Positions 28,216-37,954 of a stretch of 64,000 nt of DNA are shown here, piece by piece. The notes beneath the pieces are model-generated. The model saw only the letters and a program-made list of their open reading frames with translations. It did not search any database and was not told the DNA's origin. The DNA is from Photobacterium profundum (lineage in GTDB: Bacteria > Pseudomonadota > Gammaproteobacteria > Enterobacterales > Vibrionaceae). The stretch spans positions 1 to 64,000 of the forward strand of contig NZ_PYOD01000001.1 of the NCBI RefSeq assembly GCF_003026285.1, in the 5' to 3' direction. Within the stretch, counting starts at the first letter, position 1; every line of letters starts with the position of its first letter. The position numbers and the translations under genes were made by a program.

Positions 28216-30147
28216 TTATTGTTTATACCCATTTTCAAACGCATTTTTTAAACTTGAAAATAACTTAGCCCTTTCTATCGGCTTAGGAATGTAATCATTC
28301 ATCCCCGCGGTTAAACAGCGCGTTTTTTCATCATCAAGCACATTTGCAGTTAAAGCAATTATCCTCGGTTGATGACTTAAATTAAGGACTCTAATTGCTT
28401 TGGTAGCCTCAAGCCCTCCCATATTAGGCATTTGGCAATCCATTAATACCAAATCAACTTTTTGTTGTTTAATAAAATCGATAGCTTGAATACCATCACT
28501 TACCATTGAAATAGTGGTTAGCCCTAATGTTTTCAATAGTGCTTTAACTAATTGTTGGTTCACCATACTGTCTTCAGCAACCAAAATATGCTTGTCGGCA
28601 TAATTTGATAAATTGAAATTTGGAGAGCATTTTTTTTCAACTACCGGTGCGGCAACTTCATCCAACTGAATGTCAAAGTAAAACTCAGTTTCAACTGATG
28701 GCTGGCTCTTTACCTCAAGCTTCGAGCCCATTAATTTACATAGACTATTCGATATAGATAGCCCTAAACCCGTACCACCATATTTACGCGATATCGAACC
28801 ATCAGCTTGGGTATAAGAATCAAAAATAATTATTTGTTTATCTAAATCAATCCCAATTCCTGTGTCTTTTACTTTAAAGCGTATACATGTGCCATTTTTT
28901 GTTTTATTAATTAACGTAACAGAGAGGGTTACCTTACCATGCTCTGTAAATTTAACGGAATTACCCAGCAAGTTAGTCAATATTTGCTTAATACGACATT
29001 CATCACCAAGATAATAAGAAGCTAACTTCTGATCAATATTATTTTCAAGGACAATACTTTTCCTCTCAGCCTCATATATTATGGACATCAAGCTAAACTT
29101 TATTAACTCTGTTATTGCTATGGGAGTATAGTTCAACGTCACATTACCGCTTTCAAGCTTTGAATAATCCAAAATCTCATTGATTATGCTTAATAAGGAT
29201 TGTGCAGATTCTTTAATATAACCAACTTGGCGTTTTGCTTCTTCACCTAGCGGTTGAGACTCTAAACACTGGATAAAACCCAAAACCCCATTCATAGGTG
29301 TGCGTATTTCATGGCTCATGTTAGCCATAAAATCCCCTTTTATGGTAAGCGCTTTATTCAATGCTAATGTACGAGCTTCAAGTTTCTTATTGAGGGCTTC
29401 CATTTTTAGGCCATGTAAATGAATACATTTATCTGCATGGTCAATTTCTTTTGCCAATACAGTAACCTCCCCTTCTGATTGTTTAACAGGGTTAATCGAA
29501 ACCTGACCAGTACCCACTTTTGGTAACTCGCCAATTAAATGGTTTAATGGCCGCGTTACCTCTCGATACATGTAATATAATGTATATGCTAATAGCACTA
29601 CAAATGGAAAAATAAAAAGTACCAACTGGGTGAGTATCGCTTGTATAACATCAGATGAGAAGTAAAAAACAACATACTTAAGTATGGGTAAATTATTAAA
29701 ATCTAACGAATAGCTTAGTTTATAATTCCCTTTGTAAATTGATATGCCTTCTTGATAATCAAGATGATAATCAGTTATATCAGACATACTATTATTGGCG
29801 TAAGAATGCACCAAATTACCATCTAGATCATATATAGCAACAGAACCTATTTCATTGTAATTACTAAACAGACGGTTTAACTCGATACTTTTTTCTGTAT
29901 TATCAAAAATCGTCGCATCGATAATAAGTTGACTTGATGAGTTCATCACAGCTTGTATATCTTTTGATATTCGCTGAGTATTCGAGGTATAAGTAATATA
30001 CAGCGTTGCCATAAATGACATCAACATTACGACGCCCATAATTACGGCGATTTTTTTGAAAATAACACTGTTAGTAAACTTTTCCAATTCCATGATTGGT
30101 CTAACCCTCTTCGTCATACCCCAATATGCATTATTTAATATAAACAT
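28216..30147 (-). CDS. Hybrid sensor histidine kinase with CHASE8-like sensor
   Basis: The 643-residue membrane protein has a first membrane segment (about residues 31-53), a periplasmic sensor to about 165 with FDNTEKSIELNRLF and IYDLDGNLVHSY, which resemble CHASE8, and a second membrane segment (about 168-192). A HAMP-like linker follows. The kinase has the phospho-acceptor H279 in FMANMSHEIRTPMNGV and an ATPase domain with NLLGNSVKFTEHG, DTGIGI and YGGTGLGLSIS. A C-terminal receiver carries D570 (LVLMDCQMPNMGG) and the KP motif. No output domain or Hpt is present, so phosphate must pass to a separate Hpt or regulator. The ATG overlaps the stop of the rhodanese gene as TAATG. ATGs at codons 11 and 19 have better ribosome sites, so the exact start is uncertain. 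Confidence 0.9.
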   Translation of the reverse strand: MFILNNAYWGMTKRVRPIMELEKFTNSVIFKKIAVIMGVVMLMSFMATLYITYTSNTQRISKDIQAVMNSSSQLIIDATIFDNTEKSIELNRLFSNYNEIGSVAIYDLDGNLVHSYANNSMSDITDYHLDYQEGISIYKGNYKLSYSLDFNNLPILKYVVFYFSSDVIQAILTQLVLFIFPFVVLLAYTLYYMYREVTRPLNHLIGELPKVGTGQVSINPVKQSEGEVTVLAKEIDHADKCIHLHGLKMEALNKKLEARTLALNKALTIKGDFMANMSHEIRTPMNGVLGFIQCLESQPLGEEAKRQVGYIKESAQSLLSIINEILDYSKLESGNVTLNYTPIAITELIKFSLMSIIYEAERKSIVLENNIDQKLASYYLGDECRIKQILTNLLGNSVKFTEHGKVTLSVTLINKTKNGTCIRFKVKDTGIGIDLDKQIIIFDSYTQADGSISRKYGGTGLGLSISNSLCKLMGSKLEVKSQPSVETEFYFDIQLDEVAAPVVEKKCSPNFNLSNYADKHILVAEDSMVNQQLVKALLKTLGLTTISMVSDGIQAIDFIKQQKVDLVLMDCQMPNMGGLEATKAIRVLNLSHQPRIIALTANVLDDEKTRCLTAGMNDYIPKPIERAKLFSSLKNAFENGYKQ

Positions 30148-31043
30148 TATTTTTCTACAGGTAATTCATTCGCAGACCAGTCCAACCACGAGCCATCGTA
30201 ATGCGCCACATCAAAACCAGAACGCTTCATAAGATAATATGATAATGTTGACGCTAAACCTTTATTACAATATGTAACGCTTTTTTTTGTTTTATCTAAT
30301 GAAGAAAAAATAAGATCCATTTCCTCTTGGCTTTTTAATACACTGTCACCTTTTTCATTTTTTAAAAAAAAAGAAGAGATTAAAAGATTTTTTGCCGTCG
30401 GGATATGACCATATTTTTCTGTCTTCGATTTTTCACCAATATACTCTTCTTGTGTACGTGAATCATAGAGTTGATAATCAGGGCTGAATGTTGCAACTTT
30501 TGCTAACGTCGTATTGGCATATACGTCAGCGTTTAACGATGGAATGTAACTCGTTTTTTGTGGAATAACTACCTGTTGGTTACTAGGGTATCCTTGTGTA
30601 TCCCAATATGTATAGCCCTCTTCTAAGATCACAACATCACTAATGCCATAGAGCTCTAGCACCCAAAATATTCGTGCTGCATGCTTAACATCGCCACTAT
30701 CGTAAAGTACTATGAGCTTACTTTTATCAATACCTTTTTCACGCAACAATGGTGCTATTTCATTCTTCCCTTTAACATAGAAAGAATTCTTTTCGGTTTT
30801 ATATGACATCTCTGTCGGGAAACTTATCGCACCCGGTATATGCCCATTCTCATATGCACTCTGATCGCGAGTATCATAGATAACGACTTCATCACTGTTT
30901 AAATTCTTATTCAGCCATGCACTATCCACCGCATACTTAGAAGCAGTAGCACTTGAGATATTAACCCCTGAAGAGTGAATAAATACACCAAACCCTAAAA
31001 GAATTAACCATAAAAAACGAGGTATAGACTTCATTCTTTTCAT
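30147..31043 (-). CDS. Exported two-domain rhodanese (sulfurtransferase)
   Basis: Starting at the ATG at 31043, the 298-residue protein begins with a signal peptide (KRMKSIPRFLWLILLGFGVFIHSSG) and carries two rhodanese domains. The first (about 35-150) has DTRDQSAYENGHIPGA but reads LYDSGDVKHAAR where the catalytic Cys should be, so it is probably inactive. The second keeps the active-site loop with C259 (TYCNKGLAS). It is expected to handle thiosulfate- or persulfide-type sulfur in the periplasm. The reading frame stays open 59 codons upstream to an ATG at 31220, but that extension is not signal-like. The ATG at 31043 has ggggat ahead. The stop overlaps the kinase start, so a sulfur-related input to the kinase is plausible but is inference. 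Confidence 0.82.
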   Translation of the reverse strand: MKRMKSIPRFLWLILLGFGVFIHSSGVNISSATASKYAVDSAWLNKNLNSDEVVIYDTRDQSAYENGHIPGAISFPTEMSYKTEKNSFYVKGKNEIAPLLREKGIDKSKLIVLYDSGDVKHAARIFWVLELYGISDVVILEEGYTYWDTQGYPSNQQVVIPQKTSYIPSLNADVYANTTLAKVATFSPDYQLYDSRTQEEYIGEKSKTEKYGHIPTAKNLLISSFFLKNEKGDSVLKSQEEMDLIFSSLDKTKKSVTYCNKGLASTLSYYLMKRSGFDVAHYDGSWLDWSANELPVEK

Positions 31044-31536
31044 TATGATCCCCAGCCAACAACAATACGCAAGATGGCTGAAGCCAGTTACTCTAAGCCC
31101 ATCAACGTGTGACATGCCTATAACAGAAGCAATTTTCTTACCAAAATTATTCAAGTTGTATCCAGTTGATAAGTCGCTCACAACCTCATTTCGAGCCGAA
31201 AAATCAGCAATTAAGTGCATTTTGCAATGCTTTTTAACATGTAAAATAAAACACTAGCTGGGGCTATATAAAACAAGCGAAAAATTAGTAACGAAACATA
31301 TTGCTTACATTCCATCAAAAATTAAGCCTGCTACTTTCCGGCCAAAAACAAGATAACAACACTGTATACAGGTAGAGTTCCACCCTTTAAACACAACCCA
31401 GATCACAGTTTAGAAGCCTTAATTTTACTAGGACAAAAACGCAACATCCATTACAATCCTGTCACATAAAAACAATAAAAACCTTCAGGTCTTTAAGCCT
31501 GTTTTTATTCCCTAACGTGAAAGGTTCCTAGTAAAG
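31044..31536. other. Divergent intergenic and leader region
   Basis: The region carries the rhodanese leader on the minus side, an in-frame open stretch that I do not think is translated (31044-31220), and the promoter region of the GAPDH gene. The hairpin at 31474-31509 is listed separately. I compared the leader with common riboswitches and recognise none. Confidence 0.45.
31474..31509 (+). terminator. Terminator-like hairpin in the GAPDH leader
   Basis: AATAAAAA (31474-31481) and CAGG (31486-31489) pair with CCTG (31498-31501) and TTTTTATT (31502-31509) around an 8-base loop, with a 4-base bulge. It lies 28 bases before the gap start and could act as an attenuator. The GC part of the stem is short, so confidence is limited. 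Confidence 0.45.
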
Positions 31537-32976
31537 ATGAGTCCGGAAAAATACCTTCTAGACTGGCAAACAAGCCAGACGAATGCAGAATCCATCTCAC
31601 CACTTCTTGGCCAGTTATACCGACAGAAAGGCGTTGAAGTCATTTTGTTTGGTCGCCAGTTGGTTAATGCATCAACCATCGACATTATCAAAGCTCACCG
31701 TGTGGCACGTCGTTATACAGGTGATGAGCTATCCCCAGCTCAAACACTTCCTTTAATCAAGCAACTTGCTGAGCTAGAACTCTCGCCTTGCCGTATAGAT
31801 GTAGGTCAACTTGCTCATTCTTATTGGAAAAACCAAGAAGATGAACAAGGTTTAAATGATTATTTGCAAACGGCTTTAGTTGATTCATTAAACAGCTCAG
31901 AATCAGTTGTACCGCGCGATGTCGTTTTATATGGTTTTGGTCGTATCGGTCGTTTACTTGCTCGCTTATTAATTGAAAAAAGCGGTCAAGGTTACCCATT
32001 ACGTTTACGTGCAATTGTTGTACGTGGCGGAAAAGAAGGTGATCTTGAAAAACGCGCAAGCTTATTACGCCGCGATTCAGTACATGGCCCTTTTAATGGC
32101 AGCATTACTGTTGATGACAGTCGCAAAGCCATTATCGCTAACGGCAATTACATTCAAGTAATCTATGCCAATAAACCTGAAGATATTGATTATAACGATT
32201 ACGGCATTAACAATGCGCTAATCGTTGATAACACTGGTATTTGGCGAGATAGCGAAGGTTTAAGTCAGCATCTTGGTTGCCAAGGCGCTGAAAAAGTATT
32301 GCTAACCGCCCCTGGTAAAGGTGATATCAAAAATGTCGTCTTTGGTGTTAACGAATCAGTAATACAAGATAGCGACACAATCATTTCAGCCGCAAGCTGT
32401 ACAACAAATGCGATTACACCTGTGCTTAAAGCCGTAAATGATAAATACGGTGTTATATCGGGTCACATTGAAACCGTTCACTCATTCACCAATGATCAAA
32501 ACCTGATTGATAACTTCCATTCAGGTGATCGTCGTGGTCGTTCAGCATCATTAAACATGGTACTAACGTCAACGGGAGCAGCTAAAGCAGTAGCAAAAGC
32601 ATTACCAGAATTAGCTGGTAAATTATCCGGTAACTCTATTCGAGTACCAACGCCAAATGTTTCGATGGCTGTTGCTAACTTGAATCTAAAGTCTAATGCC
32701 ACCGCTGAAGATTTGAATGCTTATCTACAAGAAATGGCATTAGTTTCTCCACTTTCTGGCCAGATTGATTTCACTAATTCGACCGAGGTTGTATCAAGTG
32801 ACATCGTGGGTTCACGACATGCAGGTGTGGTTGATGGTGTTGCAACAATTGCACAAGATAACCGTTGTGTATTATACATCTGGTATGACAATGAATTCGG
32901 TTACAGCTGTCAGGTTGTACACTGCATGGAACAAATGATGGGCGTTAAATACAAAACGTATCCAGCATTAAAATAA
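31537..32976 (+). CDS. Glyceraldehyde-3-phosphate dehydrogenase, long form
   Basis: This NAD(P)-dependent enzyme of 479 residues oxidises glyceraldehyde-3-phosphate to 1,3-bisphosphoglycerate. The GAPDH core begins near residue 128 with the Rossmann segment VLYGFGRIGRLLARLL. The nucleophile is C288 in SAASCTTNAITPVLKAV. The substrate loop HSFTNDQNLIDN and the C-terminal YDNEFGYSCQVVHCMEQM are present. The first 125 residues are an extra helical domain not found in standard 330-residue GapA. This long form is common in Vibrio, Shewanella and Pseudomonas relatives and is often thought to favour the gluconeogenic direction. That role is inference here. The gene is alone, with a terminator at 33021-33053. 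Confidence 0.9.
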   Translation: MSPEKYLLDWQTSQTNAESISPLLGQLYRQKGVEVILFGRQLVNASTIDIIKAHRVARRYTGDELSPAQTLPLIKQLAELELSPCRIDVGQLAHSYWKNQEDEQGLNDYLQTALVDSLNSSESVVPRDVVLYGFGRIGRLLARLLIEKSGQGYPLRLRAIVVRGGKEGDLEKRASLLRRDSVHGPFNGSITVDDSRKAIIANGNYIQVIYANKPEDIDYNDYGINNALIVDNTGIWRDSEGLSQHLGCQGAEKVLLTAPGKGDIKNVVFGVNESVIQDSDTIISAASCTTNAITPVLKAVNDKYGVISGHIETVHSFTNDQNLIDNFHSGDRRGRSASLNMVLTSTGAAKAVAKALPELAGKLSGNSIRVPTPNVSMAVANLNLKSNATAEDLNAYLQEMALVSPLSGQIDFTNSTEVVSSDIVGSRHAGVVDGVATIAQDNRCVLYIWYDNEFGYSCQVVHCMEQMMGVKYKTYPALK

Positions 32977-33020
32977 GCGCCTTGTAATAAGGAAGCTAAA
33001 TAACAAACCATGTGATTTTT

Positions 33021-33053
33021 ATGCCGCCTTTAATTATTATAGGCGGCATTTTT
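33021..33053 (+). terminator. Terminator after the GAPDH gene
   Basis: ATGCCGCC (33021-33028) pairs with GGCGGCAT (33042-33049), followed by TTTTA on the plus strand. On the minus strand no T-tract follows, so it would stop bcsC transcription poorly. Confidence 0.85.
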
Positions 33054-33062
33054 ATAGTCATT

Positions 33063-36000
33063 TTAATCAAAATCACTGTATAAAATTGGTGTATTGGGCG
33101 ATGTTGGAATCAATTGCCAACGGTCATTAAATGTATATCGAGCATAAAGAATAAAATGATTAGGTTCATAGAAATCTGAACGCTGTAAATCTAATGCAGC
33201 CCCTATATACCACCTTTTACTGACACGCTTTTCAAGGGCTGCAAGAAATGAATAACCAAACCCACCACCGGTACTTGAATCACCAGAGGATAAATAAGGC
33301 GCATCTTCTTTTGTCCAAGAATTCGAAATTGAACCATTTAATAAATAAGCCCATGTATTATCGAAACGACCATAATAGTTAACGGGCAAAGATATCGAAA
33401 AGTAACTTTGAGGGCTGTAATAACCGCCATGACCTAATGTGTATTCACTTAGATTTTTATCATAGGTTAAATACATTAAATTCATACCAAGGCTTAAGCG
33501 CTCATCATCCTCAGCAATCAATTTATAGTAACCACCACCTAACAACCCTATCCGAGTATTATCTTCAATTTTTTCCCCCGTAATTTGGTGATACTGCAAG
33601 CTACTCCAGAAACCAATAGGGCCACCAATATCATAGCTACCGCCAAGTTTAATACCTGTTCGTACTACTCCACCCCACTTTGTACCTTCTTGGTCAATAC
33701 TTCCTGCAGGTGGTGATCCCGAGGGAACAGATAATCCGGCATAAGACAACATACTACTCGTTTCAGGTCTACGTGAAAGTGTTGCATTCCACCCAAAATC
33801 TCGTACGTCGCCATTCAAATTAACACCACCAACCCAAGTGGTATGATCAAAACCTATCGGTGTTGTACCAATATCAGCCGACCACGTTTCGGCCTCCCAA
33901 CCGATCCCTAAAGCCGTACCAAATGCACTTTGATCAATCGCTTCAGTGACATTTTCAGCTGATGTCTTGTTGAAATACTCTAATTCCCCCGAGCTAATAC
34001 TCACAGAATCAATACGAATTAATAGATGGCCATTATATTCCTCTATAGGAATGCGGGCTTCGATAGGTATTTGAAAAGCGGTATTTTCACCATCTCTGCC
34101 ACTATAATCGAAACCAAAAATAACATGTCCATCATTGCGGTCACGAAGTTTATCAATGTCTCTTTTTACATTGCGTGTTAACCAATAATTGTCAGCATTA
34201 TCGTACAACTCGCGCAGCTCAGGTTTATCTTCGTTTACTTGTAGGGGCGTTTTACTCTTTTCTATTCGATCTGAATTCAACGTTTGGTAAGCCAATGTAC
34301 CTGCCATACCCCATTCATGGTTAACCATAGCAACGGTCATTGCATCACGGTAATCCATCGCATCGGCATCATGTTTAGTTAACAAGATTGAATTTAATGT
34401 ATTTGCTTGAGCTTTTCGGTCAATCTGATTGAAAGATACTGCCACATCAACCAATTGTTTCGCTGTTAATTCAGTACGATTAGCGTAGAGACTATCTGCG
34501 AGTTTGCTATATTGCGACGAAGTCTGTTTTGGGATACTCGATTGTAGTGCCCCTATTTGACCATCTGTACGTAAGGGGCCTGCTTGCGTTGATACTACAG
34601 TGTATAGGCGATTTGCTTCAGCATAATTGCTCGTTAGCATTTTACTGTCTGCTTCAGATAAATAACGGCGAGTATTTAATTGCCGTAATGCACTGTACTC
34701 AGATGAAGATAACCCATTACTATTAAACTGCTTTATCCATTGATCAAATACGTGGTATTTTTGAAGTTTTACGATTAATTCACCATAACTCAATTGAGTC
34801 GAAAATGGCCATTGTTTATCAAAAATTAACGCATCAAAAATCGTAACCGCTTTTGTTGGCTGCAATAACTCAACCCATGTCGATGCAATTCGCATCATAG
34901 CTTCTGGGTTAGATTTATAATTTATCGACAATAGCTTTAGCTGCTGTTCGGCTTCAAAAGGTCGTACTAAAAATAAAGATTGGATATCACCAAGCTCAAG
35001 TTCAAGCTTTAAGCGAGCTAAATTCCGCTCTATTGCAGGCGAGCGTTGTGCAATATCAATTTTTTCTAATTCATTAACTGCCGCTTTGAGTTGTCCATTA
35101 CGTGATAAATACAAAGCGAAAGCAAAACGCATTTCTGGTTCAGGGTTATTATTGGTCCAAACCACCATTAAACGGTCGGCTCGTTCACTTTGTCCAGTCA
35201 TACGTAGTGCATCCGCAATATCAGCACGTTGCCAAGCTGATGTTGGTTTGAGCAGAAGCAATGCCTCCACTTTTTTGCTTGCAAGAGTATTGTCTCCTGC
35301 CAATAATGCAGCTTGTACTTCTTTATTTAACTGTTCTATTTTCAGTTCGTCCACTTTCGCTTTAACAATACGCTTCTGCTTACTTGAGTAACTATTTGCT
35401 AATCTTATAGCTTGAACTGATTGATTTTGACTCAGCAATAGGTCAATTCTTCCTCTTAAAGCCGTGCCATTTAAAGCATCCCGTTTTAACGCTTGGATAT
35501 AATATTTATCCGCCTCTTTATAATTCCCTTTTATTCCATATAGTTCAGCTAAGCGATTTAACGTATAAGGGTTATTAGGCTGAAGTGCTTTGGCTTTCTT
35601 ATACTGCCGCTCTGCACGACTATATTGTTTTTTTTCTGTATATTTATCACCTTGTTCAATAAAAGCCCAATAAGAAGAAGTATCAATTAAACTTTTCCAT
35701 TTCGATTGGTTATCAGGGTCATTATCATTTTCCTGTGCTTTTTTAAAAAAAGCTAATGCCTTGGTTTGATTTCCCCAACGTAAGTACACCTTACCTATGC
35801 CACCAAGAATCTCCGGATCATTCGGTCGAGTTATCATTGCATATTGAAGTTGTCGAGCTGCTGCATTCGTTTGGTTCTTTTCTAGTAACGCTAATCCTTT
35901 TAGCTTCGCCAAATAGGTTGGATCTTTACGTAACTCTTTTTCAGTAGCAAGGCGACGTTGTGCACTTTGATTTGCACGTTTTATCTCTAAATCTGTCGGG

Positions 36001-36854
36001 TAATAGCTTGCCAATATCGCATACTGTTTTTCCACATCATCAGTAATTGGTAATTGATTTAACGCCCTTAGCCATGCCGTTGCCGCCTGTTTACCAATAT
36101 TAGGCTTAAGCGCTAACCGCTGATACGTTGCCAAAATCCAAGGGTCTGCTGGGTTCTGTTTACGTATATGATTTGCCAATGCTAATTGAAAAGCAGGAAC
36201 CCCAGGGTAATTTAAGTTCAGTAACTCTAATTCCGATTTAACATGAGACCAATGGCTATCAATATTACCTTCAACTTGTAAGTATTCGAGTTGAAGTACT
36301 TCTGTAGGCATACCGTTAGGGAATAGCTTTTGATAGGCTTTTAATGCCTCTTCATCACGCCCTGACCGCGCAAGTAAACGGGCATGTTGAAACTCTGCTT
36401 TCTTTTCATATTTTATAGCAAAAATTGCTGTTAATTTTTGAGTTTGTTTCGCATTGGGTGCCAATAACTTAAGCTGCTCAAAAGTCGCTTTCGCGTCATC
36501 AATTTGATTAAGCTTTAAGTACATATTGGCTTGATAATAAAACCCATCAAGATTGTTTGGTTCAATCGCGAACAAACGTTCCAATGTACTTAATACAATA
36601 TCATCCCGACTCATTGCTTGGGCAAATTTAAGCTGGCTAGAGAGCCACTCTACCGAGTCGACCTTCTGTAAATTTGAAGAGAAAATAACATTCGCACTAT
36701 TGAGTTGATAAACTTGAGAGGTGTCTTTTTTCGTTGATTTAGAGCCAGTCATTCCATTGCCGGAATTATAGCCAACAGCCAATGTTGTGCTTGTGCCCAA
36801 GACTAGCGTTAAACCGATAAATAGCCTAAAATAGGCCTTTGTTTTCACTGACAT
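33063..36854 (-). CDS. bcsC: Cellulose export outer-membrane protein BcsC
   Basis: BcsC is the periplasmic scaffold and outer-membrane channel of bacterial cellulose secretion. The 1263-residue protein has a signal peptide (residues 1-26), a long helical region of TPR repeats up to about 800 (for example NNLDGFYYQANMYLKLNQID and NNPYTLNRLAELYGIKGNYKEADKYYIQAL), and a C-terminal domain with alternating aromatic beta-strands. This domain ends YARYTFNDRW, typical of the BcsC 16-strand barrel. It is about 100 residues longer than the E. coli protein, mostly in the repeat region. Its ATG overlaps the bcsZ end by 10 bases, so translation is probably coupled. It is the last gene of bcsRQABZC. Confidence 0.95.
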   Translation of the reverse strand: MSVKTKAYFRLFIGLTLVLGTSTTLAVGYNSGNGMTGSKSTKKDTSQVYQLNSANVIFSSNLQKVDSVEWLSSQLKFAQAMSRDDIVLSTLERLFAIEPNNLDGFYYQANMYLKLNQIDDAKATFEQLKLLAPNAKQTQKLTAIFAIKYEKKAEFQHARLLARSGRDEEALKAYQKLFPNGMPTEVLQLEYLQVEGNIDSHWSHVKSELELLNLNYPGVPAFQLALANHIRKQNPADPWILATYQRLALKPNIGKQAATAWLRALNQLPITDDVEKQYAILASYYPTDLEIKRANQSAQRRLATEKELRKDPTYLAKLKGLALLEKNQTNAAARQLQYAMITRPNDPEILGGIGKVYLRWGNQTKALAFFKKAQENDNDPDNQSKWKSLIDTSSYWAFIEQGDKYTEKKQYSRAERQYKKAKALQPNNPYTLNRLAELYGIKGNYKEADKYYIQALKRDALNGTALRGRIDLLLSQNQSVQAIRLANSYSSKQKRIVKAKVDELKIEQLNKEVQAALLAGDNTLASKKVEALLLLKPTSAWQRADIADALRMTGQSERADRLMVVWTNNNPEPEMRFAFALYLSRNGQLKAAVNELEKIDIAQRSPAIERNLARLKLELELGDIQSLFLVRPFEAEQQLKLLSINYKSNPEAMMRIASTWVELLQPTKAVTIFDALIFDKQWPFSTQLSYGELIVKLQKYHVFDQWIKQFNSNGLSSSEYSALRQLNTRRYLSEADSKMLTSNYAEANRLYTVVSTQAGPLRTDGQIGALQSSIPKQTSSQYSKLADSLYANRTELTAKQLVDVAVSFNQIDRKAQANTLNSILLTKHDADAMDYRDAMTVAMVNHEWGMAGTLAYQTLNSDRIEKSKTPLQVNEDKPELRELYDNADNYWLTRNVKRDIDKLRDRNDGHVIFGFDYSGRDGENTAFQIPIEARIPIEEYNGHLLIRIDSVSISSGELEYFNKTSAENVTEAIDQSAFGTALGIGWEAETWSADIGTTPIGFDHTTWVGGVNLNGDVRDFGWNATLSRRPETSSMLSYAGLSVPSGSPPAGSIDQEGTKWGGVVRTGIKLGGSYDIGGPIGFWSSLQYHQITGEKIEDNTRIGLLGGGYYKLIAEDDERLSLGMNLMYLTYDKNLSEYTLGHGGYYSPQSYFSISLPVNYYGRFDNTWAYLLNGSISNSWTKEDAPYLSSGDSSTGGGFGYSFLAALEKRVSKRWYIGAALDLQRSDFYEPNHFILYARYTFNDRWQLIPTSPNTPILYSDFD

Positions 36855-37954
36855 TGTTCAACCCAGGAAGGTTGTAGATCACCATTGACTCCAAATTGAT
36901 ATTTACCTTGATACCACCCCATTCCAAATAAAGCTAACACGTTGTCATAATAGTAATCATTACTATTAGATTGAAGCGAAATAGATATGATCTTGGCTTG
37001 TTCTATCGCCAATTCTTTTTCACCTAACGATTGTAATAACGGTAATAAAGCAGCAGAAAAACCAGCACTACCGCCTCCCTTAAATGTGCCAGTTTCAGTA
37101 TTCACACTTCGAGGTGGAGCCTGTAGTTGCTTTATGGCATTCACCATTGGCGACATCATTGATAATAAGGTTTGTTTTTCCTCCGTTTTATCATTTAACA
37201 TGCCAGCCCATAAGTACGTTCTTATCGCATTGTAGCTACCAATAGGTCCCGTTTCTGCATCAGCGTAAAACGTTGCATTAGACAAGGTCACCCAATCAGG
37301 ACTAAAACCTTTTGGCATCGTCTTTTCTAACATGGTATAGCTTGAATTATATAAAGATTGCCATTGATGATTCGGGTAATGGGATACCATGTTTTTAATA
37401 AGAAATAGTGGCACATAGCTTGGGTTAAGGCGTAGCTGCCCTTTGCCATTATCAAAGCCCTTTTTCCCTGGTAGCAAAACTGTTCCTATGCCTTTAACTT
37501 CCCGTGTTTCTTCACGTAAGATACGGCTTGCTAACAAATAACCGAGCGATTCATAGTAATACTCTCCCCATAAACGACCCGCTTCAATTAAGCTGTACGC
37601 TATCCATAAATCTGAATCAGATGCAGGGTTGTTATCAAGTACGCCAAATGTATTCAAATCTTTCTTACCCCACAACCAAGCAGGCAAGCGTGCCGTTAAA
37701 TCACCATCAGCGAGATAAGTTTCGGTCCAATTTAACATTGCCTTAAATGCAGTAGGATCATTAGCGACTAACGCAAAAAACAAGCCGTAAGATTGCCCTT
37801 CTGAGGTAGTGATTTTTCGTGCATCGCTACCATCAATTACTCTGCCATTTTGAATATATGTCGATTTAAATTGTTCCCATTCTGGCCAACTACAAGTACT
37901 TGCATTTACTTGATAAGAAAAAATAAAGCCAATAATTAATACTAACTTTTTCAT
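36845..37954 (-). CDS. bcsZ: Periplasmic endo-1,4-beta-glucanase BcsZ
   Basis: BcsZ is a GH8 endoglucanase of the cellulose secretion system, needed for efficient secretion and fibre quality. The 369-residue protein has a signal peptide (residues 1-18), the general acid E52 in TTSEGQSYGLF and the aspartates D113 and D115 in ASDSDLWIAY. The region from WGKKDLNTFGVLDNNPASDSD to YLLASRILREE is typical of GH8. It ends WVEQCQ. The start overlaps the bcsB stop as ATGA, which suggests translational coupling. It is encoded between bcsB and bcsC, as in E. coli. Confidence 0.95.
   Translation of the reverse strand: MKKLVLIIGFIFSYQVNASTCSWPEWEQFKSTYIQNGRVIDGSDARKITTSEGQSYGLFFALVANDPTAFKAMLNWTETYLADGDLTARLPAWLWGKKDLNTFGVLDNNPASDSDLWIAYSLIEAGRLWGEYYYESLGYLLASRILREETREVKGIGTVLLPGKKGFDNGKGQLRLNPSYVPLFLIKNMVSHYPNHQWQSLYNSSYTMLEKTMPKGFSPDWVTLSNATFYADAETGPIGSYNAIRTYLWAGMLNDKTEEKQTLLSMMSPMVNAIKQLQAPPRSVNTETGTFKGGGSAGFSAALLPLLQSLGEKELAIEQAKIISISLQSNSNDYYYDNVLALFGMGWYQGKYQFGVNGDLQPSWVEQCQ

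Noticed and set aside
31044-31220. 59-residue extension of the rhodanese, or a riboswitch in the same place
   Set aside because: The extension is not signal-like. I compared the leader with c-di-GMP, TPP and cobalamin riboswitch cores and found no match.
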